This document shows, piece after piece, positions 26,003 to 35,438 of a stretch of DNA of 64,000 bases. Source of the DNA: Bacillus sp. A301a_S52. GTDB taxonomy: Bacteria > Bacillota > Bacilli > Bacillales > Salisediminibacteriaceae. The DNA lies in the NCBI GenBank assembly GCA_024701455.1, contig JABXYP010000001.1, positions 2,608,001 to 2,672,000 of the forward strand, read 5' to 3'. Position numbers and translations under genes: made by a program. The notes under the pieces were generated by a model that saw only the letters and a list, made by a program, of their open reading frames with translations, made no database searches and was not told where the DNA came from. How positions within the stretch are numbered: the stretch's first letter is position 1; each line of letters opens with the position of its first letter.

Positions 26003-26809
26003 TTATCGTTTCAAATTGACAAGCTCTTGCAGGATTTCATCAGAAGTTGTAATCATTCGAGTATTGGCTTGGAAAGCACGTTGTGCAACGATCATTTCAG
26101 CAAACTCTTCAGACAAGTCTACGTTCGACATTTCAAGTGCTGAGCCGACTAACTCACCGCGCCCATCCATTCCAGGTGCTCCGAGGTTTGGAGCACCAGA
26201 GTTAGGTGTCTCTACAAAGATGTTGCCTCCAGCTTTAGAAAGACCACCAGGGTTAGGGAAAGTAGCAATTTGGATTTGTCCAAGGACAACAGGCTCACTA
26301 CCATCTGATGGAATACCTAACACTTCCCCAGTTGACGAGATCGTGTAGCTATCATAACCAGCAGCATTGTCGATAACAATTGGTCCGTTATCAATTCCTG
26401 TTACGATAAAACCATTAGCATTTACAATCGTTCCGTCAGAATCTCGATAAAAGTTTCCAGCTCGCGTATAGCCAATGTTACCTTGGCCATCATCTAATAC
26501 GAAATAGCCGTCACCAGAAATAGCCAAATCAAGATCTCTTCCTGTCGTTTGAACAGACCCTTGCGTATCAATCGTATCGATTGAAGAAAGGCCACTACCT
26601 AACCCAACTTGAATCGGGTTCGTTCCACCTCGTCCACCTGCTACAGGCGCTGAAGCCCCTGCCATTTGTTGACTCACTAAATCGTTAAATGTTGTACGGC
26701 CTTTTTTGAAACCGAATGTGTTAACATTCGCAATGTTGTTTCCAATAACGTCTAGTTTGGTTTGAAAGTTCTTCATCCCGCCAATACCAGAATATAAAGA
26801 TCTAATCAT
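26003..26809 (-). CDS. flgE: flagellar hook protein FlgE (short Bacillus type)
   Basis: Hook subunit. 268 residues: the N-terminal rod/hook motif GNNIANVNTFGFKKGRTTF, a central domain with GSVQTTGRDLDLAISGDGYF, and the C-terminal coiled segment (EMSNVDLSEEFAEMIVAQRA, FQANTRMITTSDEIL). The Bacillus hook protein resembles a distal rod protein, so automatic annotation may say FlgG. The start MIRSLYSGIGGMKNFQTKLD and its place after flgD support FlgE. AGAGGAG precedes the ATG. Confidence 0.93.
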   Translation of the reverse strand: MIRSLYSGIGGMKNFQTKLDVIGNNIANVNTFGFKKGRTTFNDLVSQQMAGASAPVAGGRGGTNPIQVGLGSGLSSIDTIDTQGSVQTTGRDLDLAISGDGYFVLDDGQGNIGYTRAGNFYRDSDGTIVNANGFIVTGIDNGPIVIDNAAGYDSYTISSTGEVLGIPSDGSEPVVLGQIQIATFPNPGGLSKAGGNIFVETPNSGAPNLGAPGMDGRGELVGSALEMSNVDLSEEFAEMIVAQRAFQANTRMITTSDEILQELVNLKR

Positions 26810-26896
26810 GTTAATAATCTCCTCTCAATTTTCAACTCTTTTAGTCGCTGCTTCAATCAGTCCACAGCCTACGGCTCCCTCTCGGTCCGGCCGTTT

Positions 26897-27283
26897 TTAG
26901 GTGTTTATAACAATGGCACCGTTAATGTTAGTAAATAGCTGAGTCGCCGCTTCTTCACGGTCCATTGCAGTTATCACTGTTTCATTTTGAGCACTGACCA
27001 CAAATGCCGCTTCATTCGTTAGCACAAGTGAATCAGTAACACCCTTCTGCTTCGCCTCTTTTATTTTGGAATGAATTTCACTCCACGTTTCTCCTGCTAC
27101 ATCAATGCCTCTATCGAGTAAACGTTTTTCAGCGTGCTTACTAATTTTTAGCTCTGACTGCTCTTCAATTGAATGAGTAAGCATTTGCTTAAAGCGATGA
27201 TCAGCTTGTCCGGATGTCCGATGAACAGTGGTCGGCTTCGGTAAAGGTTGCTGCAGGTGATGGGGCATGATTTTTGGAGTCAT
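26897..27283 (-). CDS. flagellar operon protein (TIGR02530-like), function unknown
   Basis: About 128 residues. The C-terminal half (ISKHAEKRLLDRGID, LVLTNEAAFVVSAQNETVIT) matches the small conserved protein found between flgD and flgE in Bacillus-type operons (TIGR02530), whose function is not established. The ATG at 27283 is spaced eight bases from GGGGAGG and is preferred over a GTG that touches it. Confidence 0.85.
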   Translation of the reverse strand: MTPKIMPHHLQQPLPKPTTVHRTSGQADHRFKQMLTHSIEEQSELKISKHAEKRLLDRGIDVAGETWSEIHSKIKEAKQKGVTDSLVLTNEAAFVVSAQNETVITAMDREEAATQLFTNINGAIVINT

Positions 27284-27303
27284 GTTAATCACCTCCCCTT
27301 CTG

Positions 27304-27732
27304 TTACTCACCATTTGTAATTTTCGTAATGTTCTTTGTGTCAACGTTCGTATCACCAACAACTACTTGAACGTCACCCTCTTTAAATACAACAGATGTG
27401 ACGATACCCTCTCTTGTGTTACCAGTGCTAGTCGTCCACTCAATTTGTTTTCCAATTAAATCACTATGTGAAGCAAAGTTATTCATTTGAGATTCCATGA
27501 ATTTTTGCAAGTTCACGTTCATATTCGTCATTTGTTCTAAGGAAGAAAACTGAGCCATCTGTGCAATGAATTCTCTATCCTCCATTGGATTAAGAGGATC
27601 TTGATTTTGAAGCTGAACCATGAGAAGTTTTAAAAAAGCATCCTTGTCTAATACGCTACTACCTTGGCCTTGATTCTTTTGACTTTCCACGTAATCACTG
27701 TAATTGATACTGTTTGTTTGAACCGTTGTCAT
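27304..27732 (-). CDS. flgD: flagellar hook assembly protein FlgD
   Basis: The hook cap scaffold. 142 residues. The conserved N-terminal part (LDKDAFLKLLMVQLQNQDPL, NPMEDREFIAQMAQFSSLEQ) is present; the C-terminal half is short (GKQIEWT, GIVTSVVFKEGDVQVVVG), typical of Bacillus FlgD. AAGGAGG precedes the ATG. Confidence 0.96.
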   Translation of the reverse strand: MTTVQTNSINYSDYVESQKNQGQGSSVLDKDAFLKLLMVQLQNQDPLNPMEDREFIAQMAQFSSLEQMTNMNVNLQKFMESQMNNFASHSDLIGKQIEWTTSTGNTREGIVTSVVFKEGDVQVVVGDTNVDTKNITKITNGE

Positions 27733-27744
27733 GCAAACACCTCC

Positions 27745-29046
27745 TTAAACTTCAGCATTAAAGGTTTCATCTAATAACTCACTGAAATCTAATACATTAT
27801 CTCCGTCTTCATCATTAGATGTGTCATTTTCTTCATGAGCCTGTTGGTGATTCGCATCTTCATGAGGTGAATCTTTCAACAATTGATGACTTTGCTGCTG
27901 TTGAATCTCAATCTTATCGACTTGAATGTTCTGCGTCTGAAACGCATGCCTTAATTGCCCTAATTGCCCTTCAATTAAATCTCTAGCTACTTTTGTCGTT
28001 GTCATAAGTGTCGCTTGCAAAACACCATTCACCTGTTGAAGTGTTATATCAAGCCTTCCTAAACTTGCTGGATGCAACTTGACATTTAACTGCTGAACAC
28101 CATTCGTTAATTGTTGAAAAGTACTACGGGATAAAAGGTTCTGAAACTGTCGTATAAAGTGTTCCTGAGACGGTTTTTCAGCTTGTCCTTCACTTTGAGC
28201 AGGTACGACGGACATTTGATAAAATCTCGCTAATTGGCCATTAGATGAGTCTAACATCATAGACAATCCCGACGTCTGATTCGTTGGCTTAGTGTTTGAT
28301 TGACTAGAAGCAAGTTGGTTGAGATAAGCCAATTCAGCAAATCTATTCGTATTCATGGGCTGTTGACCTTCTGACTTCATTTGACTCATACCATTGCTAT
28401 CTTTTTGACTATTAAAAAATTCTTTTAGTTGAGCTAAAAGCTGGCGGTTTACTTGGCCTTCAGAGTCTTGAGTCAGTTTAGGAAAATAGGTTTCAGCCAT
28501 TTGCTGCAAAAGTGGCAACACTTTTTGTTGTCCTAATACGCCATCTTTTTCAATTAAAGAGAAAGCAGCGATAAGTGCTAGCAATTGAACTGGATCACCC
28601 GACACTTCCAAGTCAGCCACTATACTTTCTAATGACGTATTGTTTTCAATCAGCTCTGTTAACTCACCGGTCCATTCTGGCGGCAACATGCTTAACAAGG
28701 CTGACAAATCGTCATTATCGAGTAAGTCTTTAGAAAGAAAACTATCTTCTAAATTCAAATCACTAATAAGCTTTTGCAAATCAACGACCGTTTCAGATAA
28801 CGAAGCAATGAGACTTTCCAGCGACTGATTGTTTAGTAAAGCAGCTAACTCAGGGTCTGATTCTAACTGTTTTTCCAAACTTCGTAAGCTTGCATCAGGA
28901 TCCTGTTGATTATCTGCCATAAATGAAGATAATGCCGTGAGAAACTCTGAGTTCCCTTTTCCACTTAAAGTGTTCGTATTACCAAAGCTACTTTGAGTAG
29001 ACTGTTTAGACATCATCATCGGTAAAAATGCCATCATTCCATTCAT
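27745..29046 (-). CDS. fliK: flagellar hook-length control protein FliK
   Basis: FliK measures hook length and triggers the FlhB switch. About 433 residues: a long, Gln/Ser/Leu-rich variable N-terminal region, then the compact C-terminal Flg_hook domain (LNVKLHPASLGRLDITLQQV, LQATLMTTTKVARDLIEGQL) and an acidic His/Asp/Glu tail. The ATG at 29046 follows AAGGGGGTG and is preferred over the ATG nine codons earlier. A second, divergent FliK-like protein lies at 48534-50279. Confidence 0.93.
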   Translation of the reverse strand: MNGMMAFLPMMMSKQSTQSSFGNTNTLSGKGNSEFLTALSSFMADNQQDPDASLRSLEKQLESDPELAALLNNQSLESLIASLSETVVDLQKLISDLNLEDSFLSKDLLDNDDLSALLSMLPPEWTGELTELIENNTSLESIVADLEVSGDPVQLLALIAAFSLIEKDGVLGQQKVLPLLQQMAETYFPKLTQDSEGQVNRQLLAQLKEFFNSQKDSNGMSQMKSEGQQPMNTNRFAELAYLNQLASSQSNTKPTNQTSGLSMMLDSSNGQLARFYQMSVVPAQSEGQAEKPSQEHFIRQFQNLLSRSTFQQLTNGVQQLNVKLHPASLGRLDITLQQVNGVLQATLMTTTKVARDLIEGQLGQLRHAFQTQNIQVDKIEIQQQQSHQLLKDSPHEDANHQQAHEENDTSNDEDGDNVLDFSELLDETFNAEV

Positions 29047-29078
29047 TTTTTCACCCCCTTTCAAGTCATTCATTAGTA

Positions 29079-29660
29079 TTAATTTGAAAGCTGACCTAAA
29101 ATTTGAGCTGCTAATTCTGGATCAAGCCTGCCCAAAATATCGGAGCGATTATTCACATTCATGAGACGTAAATACGTCACAGCTTCATCTTCAGGAAGTT
29201 CGCTGACAATGTCCGCAGCTTTAGAACCTGTCATATTTTCCAGCGTTTTAACGATATCATTGACATCTGTTGTCACTTCTTCTAAATCTTCTGCTCCTTC
29301 TATTTCCTCAGTGGAAGCACTATCTGATCCTTCTTCTGATAACTGCTCTTCTAGCTCAGCGATTTCTTCATTACGTGCTTCAAGCTCACTTTCAAGCTGT
29401 TGAATTTGCTGTGAAAACGATTGGTTTTCATGTTCTAATTGTGCAACGAGCTCTTCGTCTGATAACTCTTGTTCCTCTTCTCCCTCTATAAATGGAAGAA
29501 AACTAGCTGCCTGCTTGACTGTATCCCCTACATTAATACCTAGATAATAAAGCAGTACAACAGCTAAAATAATAGCGAAAACAGCCGGTATGAGAACGAC
29601 CATAAAAAAGGCCATAAATTTACTTTGAGATTTTTCTTTTTGTTTAGTTTTTTTACTCAT
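29079..29660 (-). CDS. ylxF: YlxF, MgtE-N/MotE-like membrane protein
   Basis: About 193 residues: basic N-terminus, one membrane segment (about 15-38), a coiled coil of about 60 residues rich in Glu/Gln, and a C-terminal MgtE intracellular-type helical domain (ALENMTGSKAADIVSELPED-like, RSDILGRLDPELAAQIL). It is the YlxF protein of Bacillus operons, related to MotE, a stator chaperone in other bacteria. The second ATG (29660) has AGGTGA; the first (29678) overlaps the fliJ stop as ATGA. Confidence 0.85.
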   Translation of the reverse strand: MSKKTKQKEKSQSKFMAFFMVVLIPAVFAIILAVVLLYYLGINVGDTVKQAASFLPFIEGEEEQELSDEELVAQLEHENQSFSQQIQQLESELEARNEEIAELEEQLSEEGSDSASTEEIEGAEDLEEVTTDVNDIVKTLENMTGSKAADIVSELPEDEAVTYLRLMNVNNRSDILGRLDPELAAQILGQLSN

Positions 29661-29674
29661 AGGTTCACCTGTTT

Positions 29675-30115
29675 TCATCGTCTGACAAACTGTTGAATTG
29701 ATATTTCATCAAGAAATTTCAACTCTTCACGTTTCTCATTTTCCAAGTATTGAGCTTGCTTCATTTTTTTCATTTTTTCATATTTTTTTAAATCGACAGT
29801 TTTAAATAAGAGAAATTTCTCTTTCTCATTCATATTTTGTCGAGCTTTTTGTGTGCTAAGCTGCAGCTTATTAATTTCAGTCTGTAAAAAAGAAATGTTT
29901 TGTTCATTTAGTTGAATAGAAGAAATAGCTAAACCTCGTAACAATTTTTTCTCCGTTTCTTCAATTAACTTTTCTTTCTTTTTCAGCAATTCATATAGCT
30001 GTGTTGCTACTCCTTCAAATTCCTCGACAGATTCCGTATAAGCTCGCTCAGCGTCCGTTTTTTCAAAGTCTTTTACTTCTAAAACTTTTTGAAGTGCGAA
30101 TTTAAAGCTCATCAT
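29675..30115 (-). CDS. fliJ: flagellar export chaperone FliJ
   Basis: 146 residues, almost entirely antiparallel coiled coil (KKKEKLIEETEKKLLRG, EINKLQLSTQKARQNMNEKE). FliJ is the central stalk of the export ATPase ring and links it to FlhA. It overlaps the fliI stop codon, which fits co-translation. Confidence 0.93.
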   Translation of the reverse strand: MMSFKFALQKVLEVKDFEKTDAERAYTESVEEFEGVATQLYELLKKKEKLIEETEKKLLRGLAISSIQLNEQNISFLQTEINKLQLSTQKARQNMNEKEKFLLFKTVDLKKYEKMKKMKQAQYLENEKREELKFLDEISIQQFVRR

Positions 30116-31431
30116 TTACCTCCTATACCGAACTGCTGAATCATACTGGCAGCTGTTTCCTTGAAATCGTGTGAATCATGAAGTCCTTGCTTTAAAAAGC
30201 TCATTACTTCAGGATACTTAGCAATTGCTTCATCAACTTCTTTGTTCGTTCCTTTTTTATATGCCCCTATATTTATCAAATCTTCAGATTCACTATATAC
30301 GGATAGCATATGTCTCATATAATCAGCAGTCGCTCGGTGATCATCACTTACAAGATCATTCATGACCCGGCTAATACTTGTTAGTACATTAATGGCAGGG
30401 AAATGTCCTTTATTAGCTAATCTACGATCTAATACTAGATGGCCGTCCAATATTCCCCTTACACTGTCTGCTATTGGTTCATTCATATCATCGCCGTCTA
30501 CAAGTACGGTATAGAATGCGGTAATGGAACCTTGTTCACTCATGCCACTTCGTTCTAAAAGGCGCGGGAGTAGAGCAAACACTGAAGGTGTGTAACCTTT
30601 AGTAGTAGGTGGCTCTCCGATTGCTAATCCGACTTCCCTTTGCGCCATGGCAACACGAGTAACTGAATCCATCATTAAAGTGACATTTAAACCTTGGTCT
30701 CTAAAATACTCACTGATCGCAGTGGCAGTCATAGCCCCTTTAATTCTCATTAATGCTGGCTGATCTGATGTGGCAACTACCACGATCGTATTTGATAACC
30801 CCGCTTCTCCTAAATCACGTTCAATAAAGTCTCTCACTTCACGTCCACGTTCACCAATAAGTGCAATCACATTTAGGTCCGCTTCGGAATTCTTTGCAAT
30901 CATTGCCATGAGAGTACTTTTACCTACACCACTCCCTGCAAAAATCCCTAACCTCTGTCCCTTTCCTACAGAAAACAAGCTATCCACTGCTTTTACACCT
31001 AAACTAAGTGGCTCTTGGATACGAGGACGTTTCAACGGGTTTGGCGGTGTATTATCAGTAGGTACCTTTTGCAATCCCTCTGTAAAAAAGCTTTCATCAA
31101 TGGGTCTACCTAAACCATCTACGACACTGCCTATCATGCTTGTACCGACCTTTACTTGAAGAGCATGATTCATACTTTCAACAAGACTACCCGGGGATAT
31201 GTCCTCTACTCTGTCATAAGGCATAAGCAAAACATTTTGTTCTCGAAACCCTACTACTTCTGCAAGGATCCGCCGTTTTTGCCCGTGACCTAAAGTAATC
31301 GAACATAAATCACCAACAGAAGCCTGTGGACCTTGTGATTCAATCATAAGACCCACCACTTGAGTCACTTTTCCATATTGCTTATAAGGTGATATATTAT
31401 CAAGGATAGGAAGTAGGTGACTAATGCTCAT
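30112..31431 (-). CDS. fliI: flagellum-specific export ATPase FliI
   Basis: The hexameric ATPase that energises flagellar export, homologous to F1-beta. 439 residues with Walker A (GIFAGSGVGKSTLMAMIA), ALIGERGREVRDFIE, Walker B region VTLMMDSVTRVAMAQREVGL (20 residues), the GEPPTTKGYTPSVFALLPRL block and GSITAFYTVLVDGDDMNEPI. Full length. Confidence 0.98.
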   Translation of the reverse strand: MSISHLLPILDNISPYKQYGKVTQVVGLMIESQGPQASVGDLCSITLGHGQKRRILAEVVGFREQNVLLMPYDRVEDISPGSLVESMNHALQVKVGTSMIGSVVDGLGRPIDESFFTEGLQKVPTDNTPPNPLKRPRIQEPLSLGVKAVDSLFSVGKGQRLGIFAGSGVGKSTLMAMIAKNSEADLNVIALIGERGREVRDFIERDLGEAGLSNTIVVVATSDQPALMRIKGAMTATAISEYFRDQGLNVTLMMDSVTRVAMAQREVGLAIGEPPTTKGYTPSVFALLPRLLERSGMSEQGSITAFYTVLVDGDDMNEPIADSVRGILDGHLVLDRRLANKGHFPAINVLTSISRVMNDLVSDDHRATADYMRHMLSVYSESEDLINIGAYKKGTNKEVDEAIAKYPEVMSFLKQGLHDSHDFKETAASMIQQFGIGGK

Positions 31432-32227
31432 GTTGGTCTCCTTTTTTCAGACTTTCCGATAATAACCGTTTAATCTCTCTTAATTGACTGTCCACAGAAG
31501 CTTCAAGCTGACCGAACGGTGTTTCGATCACACACCCATTCGCGGAAAGCGAATCATCCGGAAAGATGAGTAACTCTCTCGTATGCAAAGCGATACCTTC
31601 TAGCTCTTTTTTGTGAGAAAGTGTTGTTTCATACCAAGCAGGAGCCACGTAGAGTTTGACTTCCTCATGTTCCCTTACTTCAGTAATCGCCTCTTTCACG
31701 AGGGAAATCCATGCACTTGAAGTGGTCTCAAGTGTTTGAGAAACAATTTTTTCAGCTACCTTCGTAGCAAGCTCCAGTATTTCTCCTGAAGCCTCCTCAA
31801 GCTTTTGTTCATAATCCTGTTTAGCAAGTTCGACAATATGCTTTGCTTCCTGAACATCTTTCTGGATACTTTGCTGTCCTTCTTGAATACCTGCTTCGTA
31901 GCCTTTAGTGAAGCCTTCATCCTCTGCTTTATTTAGCTGAGTACGCTTAGTTTCTTCAAAGGTTTCTTCTTCTTGTTTTCTATAAACTTCCCATTCAGCT
32001 TTTGCATTGATAAGTTCTTCTTCTCTTCGTATTAAATCTTGTTTTTCTCGTTCCAATATTTGATGTTCATTATCGTGAACTTCGTTATCGGTCATATCGT
32101 CTGAAAGTAAGTTAACAGTTGGGTTAAATTCTTTTTCTTTTATCGGTACTTTTACTTCACGCAGTCGAATGGTCTTACCTTCCGCTTTAGGAGAATGTGT
32201 GTAAGTAGATTTGATAAGTCTAGACAA
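31421..32227 (-). CDS. fliH: flagellar assembly protein FliH
   Basis: FliH is the peripheral stalk that holds FliI back and docks it at the C-ring. 268-271 residues: a charged coiled-coil N-terminal half with Ala/Glu/Lys repeats and GYEAGIQEGQ, and a C-terminal V-ATPase-E-like domain (ASGEILELATKVAEKIVSQ, GCVIETPFGQLEASVDSQL). I favour the TTG at 32227, properly spaced from GGAGGAG, over an ATG at 32236 that touches it. It overlaps fliG. Confidence 0.93.
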   Translation of the reverse strand: MSRLIKSTYTHSPKAEGKTIRLREVKVPIKEKEFNPTVNLLSDDMTDNEVHDNEHQILEREKQDLIRREEELINAKAEWEVYRKQEEETFEETKRTQLNKAEDEGFTKGYEAGIQEGQQSIQKDVQEAKHIVELAKQDYEQKLEEASGEILELATKVAEKIVSQTLETTSSAWISLVKEAITEVREHEEVKLYVAPAWYETTLSHKKELEGIALHTRELLIFPDDSLSANGCVIETPFGQLEASVDSQLREIKRLLSESLKKGDQHEH

Positions 32228-33230
32228 TAATATCATCTCCTCCGCCTCGCGCTATGACAATCTCCCCTGCTTCTTCGAGACGACGTATCACGGCAACGAT
32301 TCGGGTTTGCGCTTCTTCCACATCCTTCAAACGAACTGGTCCCATAAATTCCATTTCATCTTTAAAGGTTTCTGACATTCGTTGTGACATATTGTTAAAG
32401 ACAATTTCTTTGACATCATCGCTGGCAACTTTTAGTGACAGCTGTAAATCTTCATTTTCAACATCGCGGATAACGCGTTGAATCGAGCGGTTATCCAAGG
32501 TAACAATATCTTCAAATACAAACATTCTCTTTTTAATTTCTTCAGCCAATTCAGGGTCTTGAATTTCTAAAGAATCAAGAATTGTTCTCTCAGTACTTCT
32601 GTCAACGCTATTAAGCACTTCAACCACTGCTTCAATACCACCGGCTTGTGTGTAATCTTGTGTGACTGTAGCAGATAGCTTTCGTTCTAAAATACTTTCA
32701 ACTTCATTGACGATTTCCGGAGAAGTACTATCCATAACGGCAATCCGTTTAGCAACATCTGCCTGTACTTCTTGTGGAAGTGAAGACAAAATTTGACCAG
32801 ACTGTTCGCTATCTAAATAAGATAAGATAAGTGCAATTGTTTGCGGATGTTCATTTTGAATAAAATTAAAGATTTGCCCTGGATCAGCTTTTCTCGCAAA
32901 GTCAAAGGGTCTTACTTGTAAAGTGGACGTTAACCGATTTATAATTTCCACCGCTTCATCTGATCCAAGAGCTTTTTCTAGCACATCTTTGGCGTACCCA
33001 ATCCCACCTTGAGTAATATAATCTTGAGCCACTGCAAGTTGGTGGAATTGGTCAAGAATCTCTTCTTTTGTGTCCTGCTCTACCCTTTTCACGTTGGCAA
33101 TTTCTAGTGTAAGTCTTTCAATCTCTTCTTCTGATAAATGTTTATAAACTTGCGCTGACACATCAGGACCTAAAGAGATTAACAAGATGGCGGCTTTTTC
33201 TTTGCCGGTTAATTTTTTTCTTTTCGCCAC
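32220..33230 (-). CDS. fliG: flagellar motor switch protein FliG
   Basis: The rotor protein that meets the stator. 336 residues, with all three domains: N-terminal FliF-binding (LTGKEKAAILLISLGPD), the middle armadillo part with the EHPQTIALILSYL motif, and the C-terminal torque domain (VFEDIVTLDNRSIQRVIRDV and the charged KVASDDVKEIVFNNMSQR helix). The start is a GTG after AAGGAGG. Confidence 0.98.
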   Translation of the reverse strand: MAKRKKLTGKEKAAILLISLGPDVSAQVYKHLSEEEIERLTLEIANVKRVEQDTKEEILDQFHQLAVAQDYITQGGIGYAKDVLEKALGSDEAVEIINRLTSTLQVRPFDFARKADPGQIFNFIQNEHPQTIALILSYLDSEQSGQILSSLPQEVQADVAKRIAVMDSTSPEIVNEVESILERKLSATVTQDYTQAGGIEAVVEVLNSVDRSTERTILDSLEIQDPELAEEIKKRMFVFEDIVTLDNRSIQRVIRDVENEDLQLSLKVASDDVKEIVFNNMSQRMSETFKDEMEFMGPVRLKDVEEAQTRIVAVIRRLEEAGEIVIARGGGDDIIV

Positions 33231-33245
33231 TCTTTTCTCCTCCTT

Positions 33246-34829
33246 TTAGTCCTCTGATAACCATGTTCTTACGAGTTTAGAAAACTCTTCAGGTTTATCT
33301 TTTGCAAGTTGTTCAAGTTGTTTTCTTCTTGCTTTTTCTTCAGTTTCTGGTCCCTCATCAAAAGGTGTCATGTCATACCCTGGTTGTTCTGACACGACCA
33401 TGTCTTCTTCTTCTTCAGTTCGATTTCGTCTAACCAATAAGAAGATGAGTAAAATAACAACTGCTACTAAAGCCCCAACAATGTAATACCAGAATGGTGT
33501 TCCTGTAGCGGGTTCTTCAAATTCTGCTTTCCCAAAAAATTCTTGCGCTGAAACGTAAATACGTTCGTTAATGTCATCCTCTTCCCATTCAGCAGTGACA
33601 TCACTGTTAATCGATGTTCTTACCACCTGGCCTAAAATTTGTTGAATATCGTTGACGCTTTGTTGAGAAAGACTTAAAGGATCTTCAGGATCTGGCGGTT
33701 CTACCATAACTTGAATGCCAATATCCCTGATTTGGTAAGGGCTCTCTACGATTTCTTTAGAAATCCGATTCACATCATTATTAATCCGTTCCTCTATCTT
33801 TTCGTAGTCTCCTTGGCCTGCACCAACAATACCTTGATATCCGGGAATGTCGGTTTCACCTGTTCCTACAACACCGCCATCTTCTAAGTCAGTACCTTCA
33901 TACGTTTCCGTAATACGTTCGACGCTGACAGCGATACCTTCCATGTTTTCCTCATCAACAGGCTCCACAAGTTCTTCCTGTCTGTTCTCTTGAGTGAAAT
34001 CCACATCCGTCGTAACAGACACAAGAACTTTATCAGGTCCCATCATTGTACCTAGCATTTGCTGCAAATCACGTTGTATATCCTTTTCAATATCTCGTTG
34101 AATGGCACGTTGTTGTTCATAAACACTTAAAGATGATCCACCAGTCGTTGAATTGTCGTCTAATTCTAGATAACGCGACATTTGATCCATAATCACAATA
34201 TTTTCAACTGGAAGATTAGGTACACTTCGTGAAACGAGATGATACATAGAACGAATTTGATTTTCGTCCATCGTATAACCAGCTTGTAAATTTAATAGGA
34301 CCGATGCCGTTGCTTCGTTTGGATCATCACTTAACCAAATACTTTCTTCAGGCATTGTCAGCATAACTTGCGAGCTTTGCACCCCATCTATATTTCGAAT
34401 TAAGTCTTCTAATGAGGTTTGAAGCGCAGCTCTTTCTAGTAATTGAAATTCACTATCTGTTGTCCCAAAGCCCATATTATCACTGAATGTCGAATAGTCT
34501 ATTCGTCCTGAATTCGGGATTCCTTCAGCAGCCAATGTGACTTTTAGATCATCTACCATCGACTCAGGTACCATTATCGTTGTCCCGTCACTACTCACTT
34601 CATTAGCGACGCCTCTACTATCCAGTGTCGCTTTGATCTCCCCTGTTTCCTGTACACTTAAGTTTGAGTAGAGAGGAACATAGCTTGTCCTCGAACCCAT
34701 CCACATGAATAACAGGAGAAGAGTTAAGACAAGTAACACTGATCCGATGAGCATCCCTTTTTGGTTTTTAGTACGGGACTGCCAAAATTCTGTCGTTTTA
34801 TTTTTATAATTGATCAGTTTATCGTTCAT
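33246..34829 (-). CDS. fliF: flagellar MS-ring protein FliF
   Basis: FliF forms the MS ring in the cytoplasmic membrane. 527 residues from the ATG at 34829, which has GGGAGG five bases upstream; the open frame extends 22 codons further. Membrane segments lie near 26-45 and near 440-460. Ring-building motifs include VPLYSNLSVQETGEI, ALQTSLEDLIRNIDGVQ and ATASVLLNLQAGYTM. The C-terminal FliG-binding tail (EEFSKLVRTWLSED) is intact. Confidence 0.97.
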   Translation of the reverse strand: MNDKLINYKNKTTEFWQSRTKNQKGMLIGSVLLVLTLLLLFMWMGSRTSYVPLYSNLSVQETGEIKATLDSRGVANEVSSDGTTIMVPESMVDDLKVTLAAEGIPNSGRIDYSTFSDNMGFGTTDSEFQLLERAALQTSLEDLIRNIDGVQSSQVMLTMPEESIWLSDDPNEATASVLLNLQAGYTMDENQIRSMYHLVSRSVPNLPVENIVIMDQMSRYLELDDNSTTGGSSLSVYEQQRAIQRDIEKDIQRDLQQMLGTMMGPDKVLVSVTTDVDFTQENRQEELVEPVDEENMEGIAVSVERITETYEGTDLEDGGVVGTGETDIPGYQGIVGAGQGDYEKIEERINNDVNRISKEIVESPYQIRDIGIQVMVEPPDPEDPLSLSQQSVNDIQQILGQVVRTSINSDVTAEWEEDDINERIYVSAQEFFGKAEFEEPATGTPFWYYIVGALVAVVILLIFLLVRRNRTEEEEDMVVSEQPGYDMTPFDEGPETEEKARRKQLEQLAKDKPEEFSKLVRTWLSED

Positions 34830-34852
34830 GTTTCCTCCCACACTGACTGTAC

Positions 34853-34901
34853 ATTTAAATGGTAATAATGTTCGTTCCTCATACTTTTTCACCATTTAAA
34901 T
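34853..34901. repeat. 11-bp inverted repeat upstream of fliF
   Basis: ATTTAAATGGT at 34853-34863 and ACCATTTAAAT at 34891-34901 are perfect inverted copies with 27 bases between them. They lie 23-72 bases before the fliF ATG, in the 280-base gap after fliE. I see no convincing promoter in that gap. Confidence 0.7.
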
Positions 34902-35109
34902 TAAAGTTCCTATTTTATTAAACTTCCTCAGATGGTTGACCGATAAAATGAGTAACCCCCCATAAAATAATGCCCTTTAACGAACTAATTTTACATACGA
35001 GAGAGTTTGTTTTATTAATGCTGCAATCAGTTCAATCCACCATCATAGTCTTAAAGAATAAAGAATATATAATTTCGGCACCCGCTACTCGGGTATTTTT
35101 AGTACTATC

Positions 35110-35418
35110 TTAAACTTGCATTCTCATAATTTCTTGGTAAGCTTCAATTGCTTTATTACGAACTTCAGTTGTCGTTTGAAGCATCACAGAGGCTTTTTCA
35201 GCTGTGATCATGACCTCATGTAAATCGACATTTTCTCCACGCGCGACTTTTTCAGTCATAATCGCTGAATTATTTTGACCTTCGTTCACTTCAGAGATCG
35301 CATTGTTTAGCCACGCTTTAAACGATTGTTGGGCCTCAGCAGGTGTCGCTTGATTAACATTATTTTTCTTAGCTGTGCTCATAATCGAGTTTAATTGTTG
35401 AATTTGATTAACTTCCAT
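35110..35418 (-). CDS. fliE: flagellar hook-basal body protein FliE
   Basis: FliE joins the MS ring to the rod. 102 residues with the family's C-terminal helices (VDLHEVMITAEKASVMLQTT, VRNKAIEAYQEIMRMQV). GAGGAGG precedes the ATG. The 280 bases that follow before fliF form the longest gap within the operon. Confidence 0.97.
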   Translation of the reverse strand: MEVNQIQQLNSIMSTAKKNNVNQATPAEAQQSFKAWLNNAISEVNEGQNNSAIMTEKVARGENVDLHEVMITAEKASVMLQTTTEVRNKAIEAYQEIMRMQV

Positions 35419-35438
35419 CGTTAGCCTCCTCTATTAGT

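Noticed and set aside
26872..26895. GC-rich ACGGC/GCCGT hairpin between flgE and the next gene upstream
   Set aside because: Five-bp stem with a 14-base loop and no U-tract; too weak to call a terminator.
35080..35094. Terminator-like hairpin ACCCG/CGGGT with T-run after fliE
   Set aside because: The T-run is on the plus strand, where no gene is being transcribed; the stem is only 5 bp.
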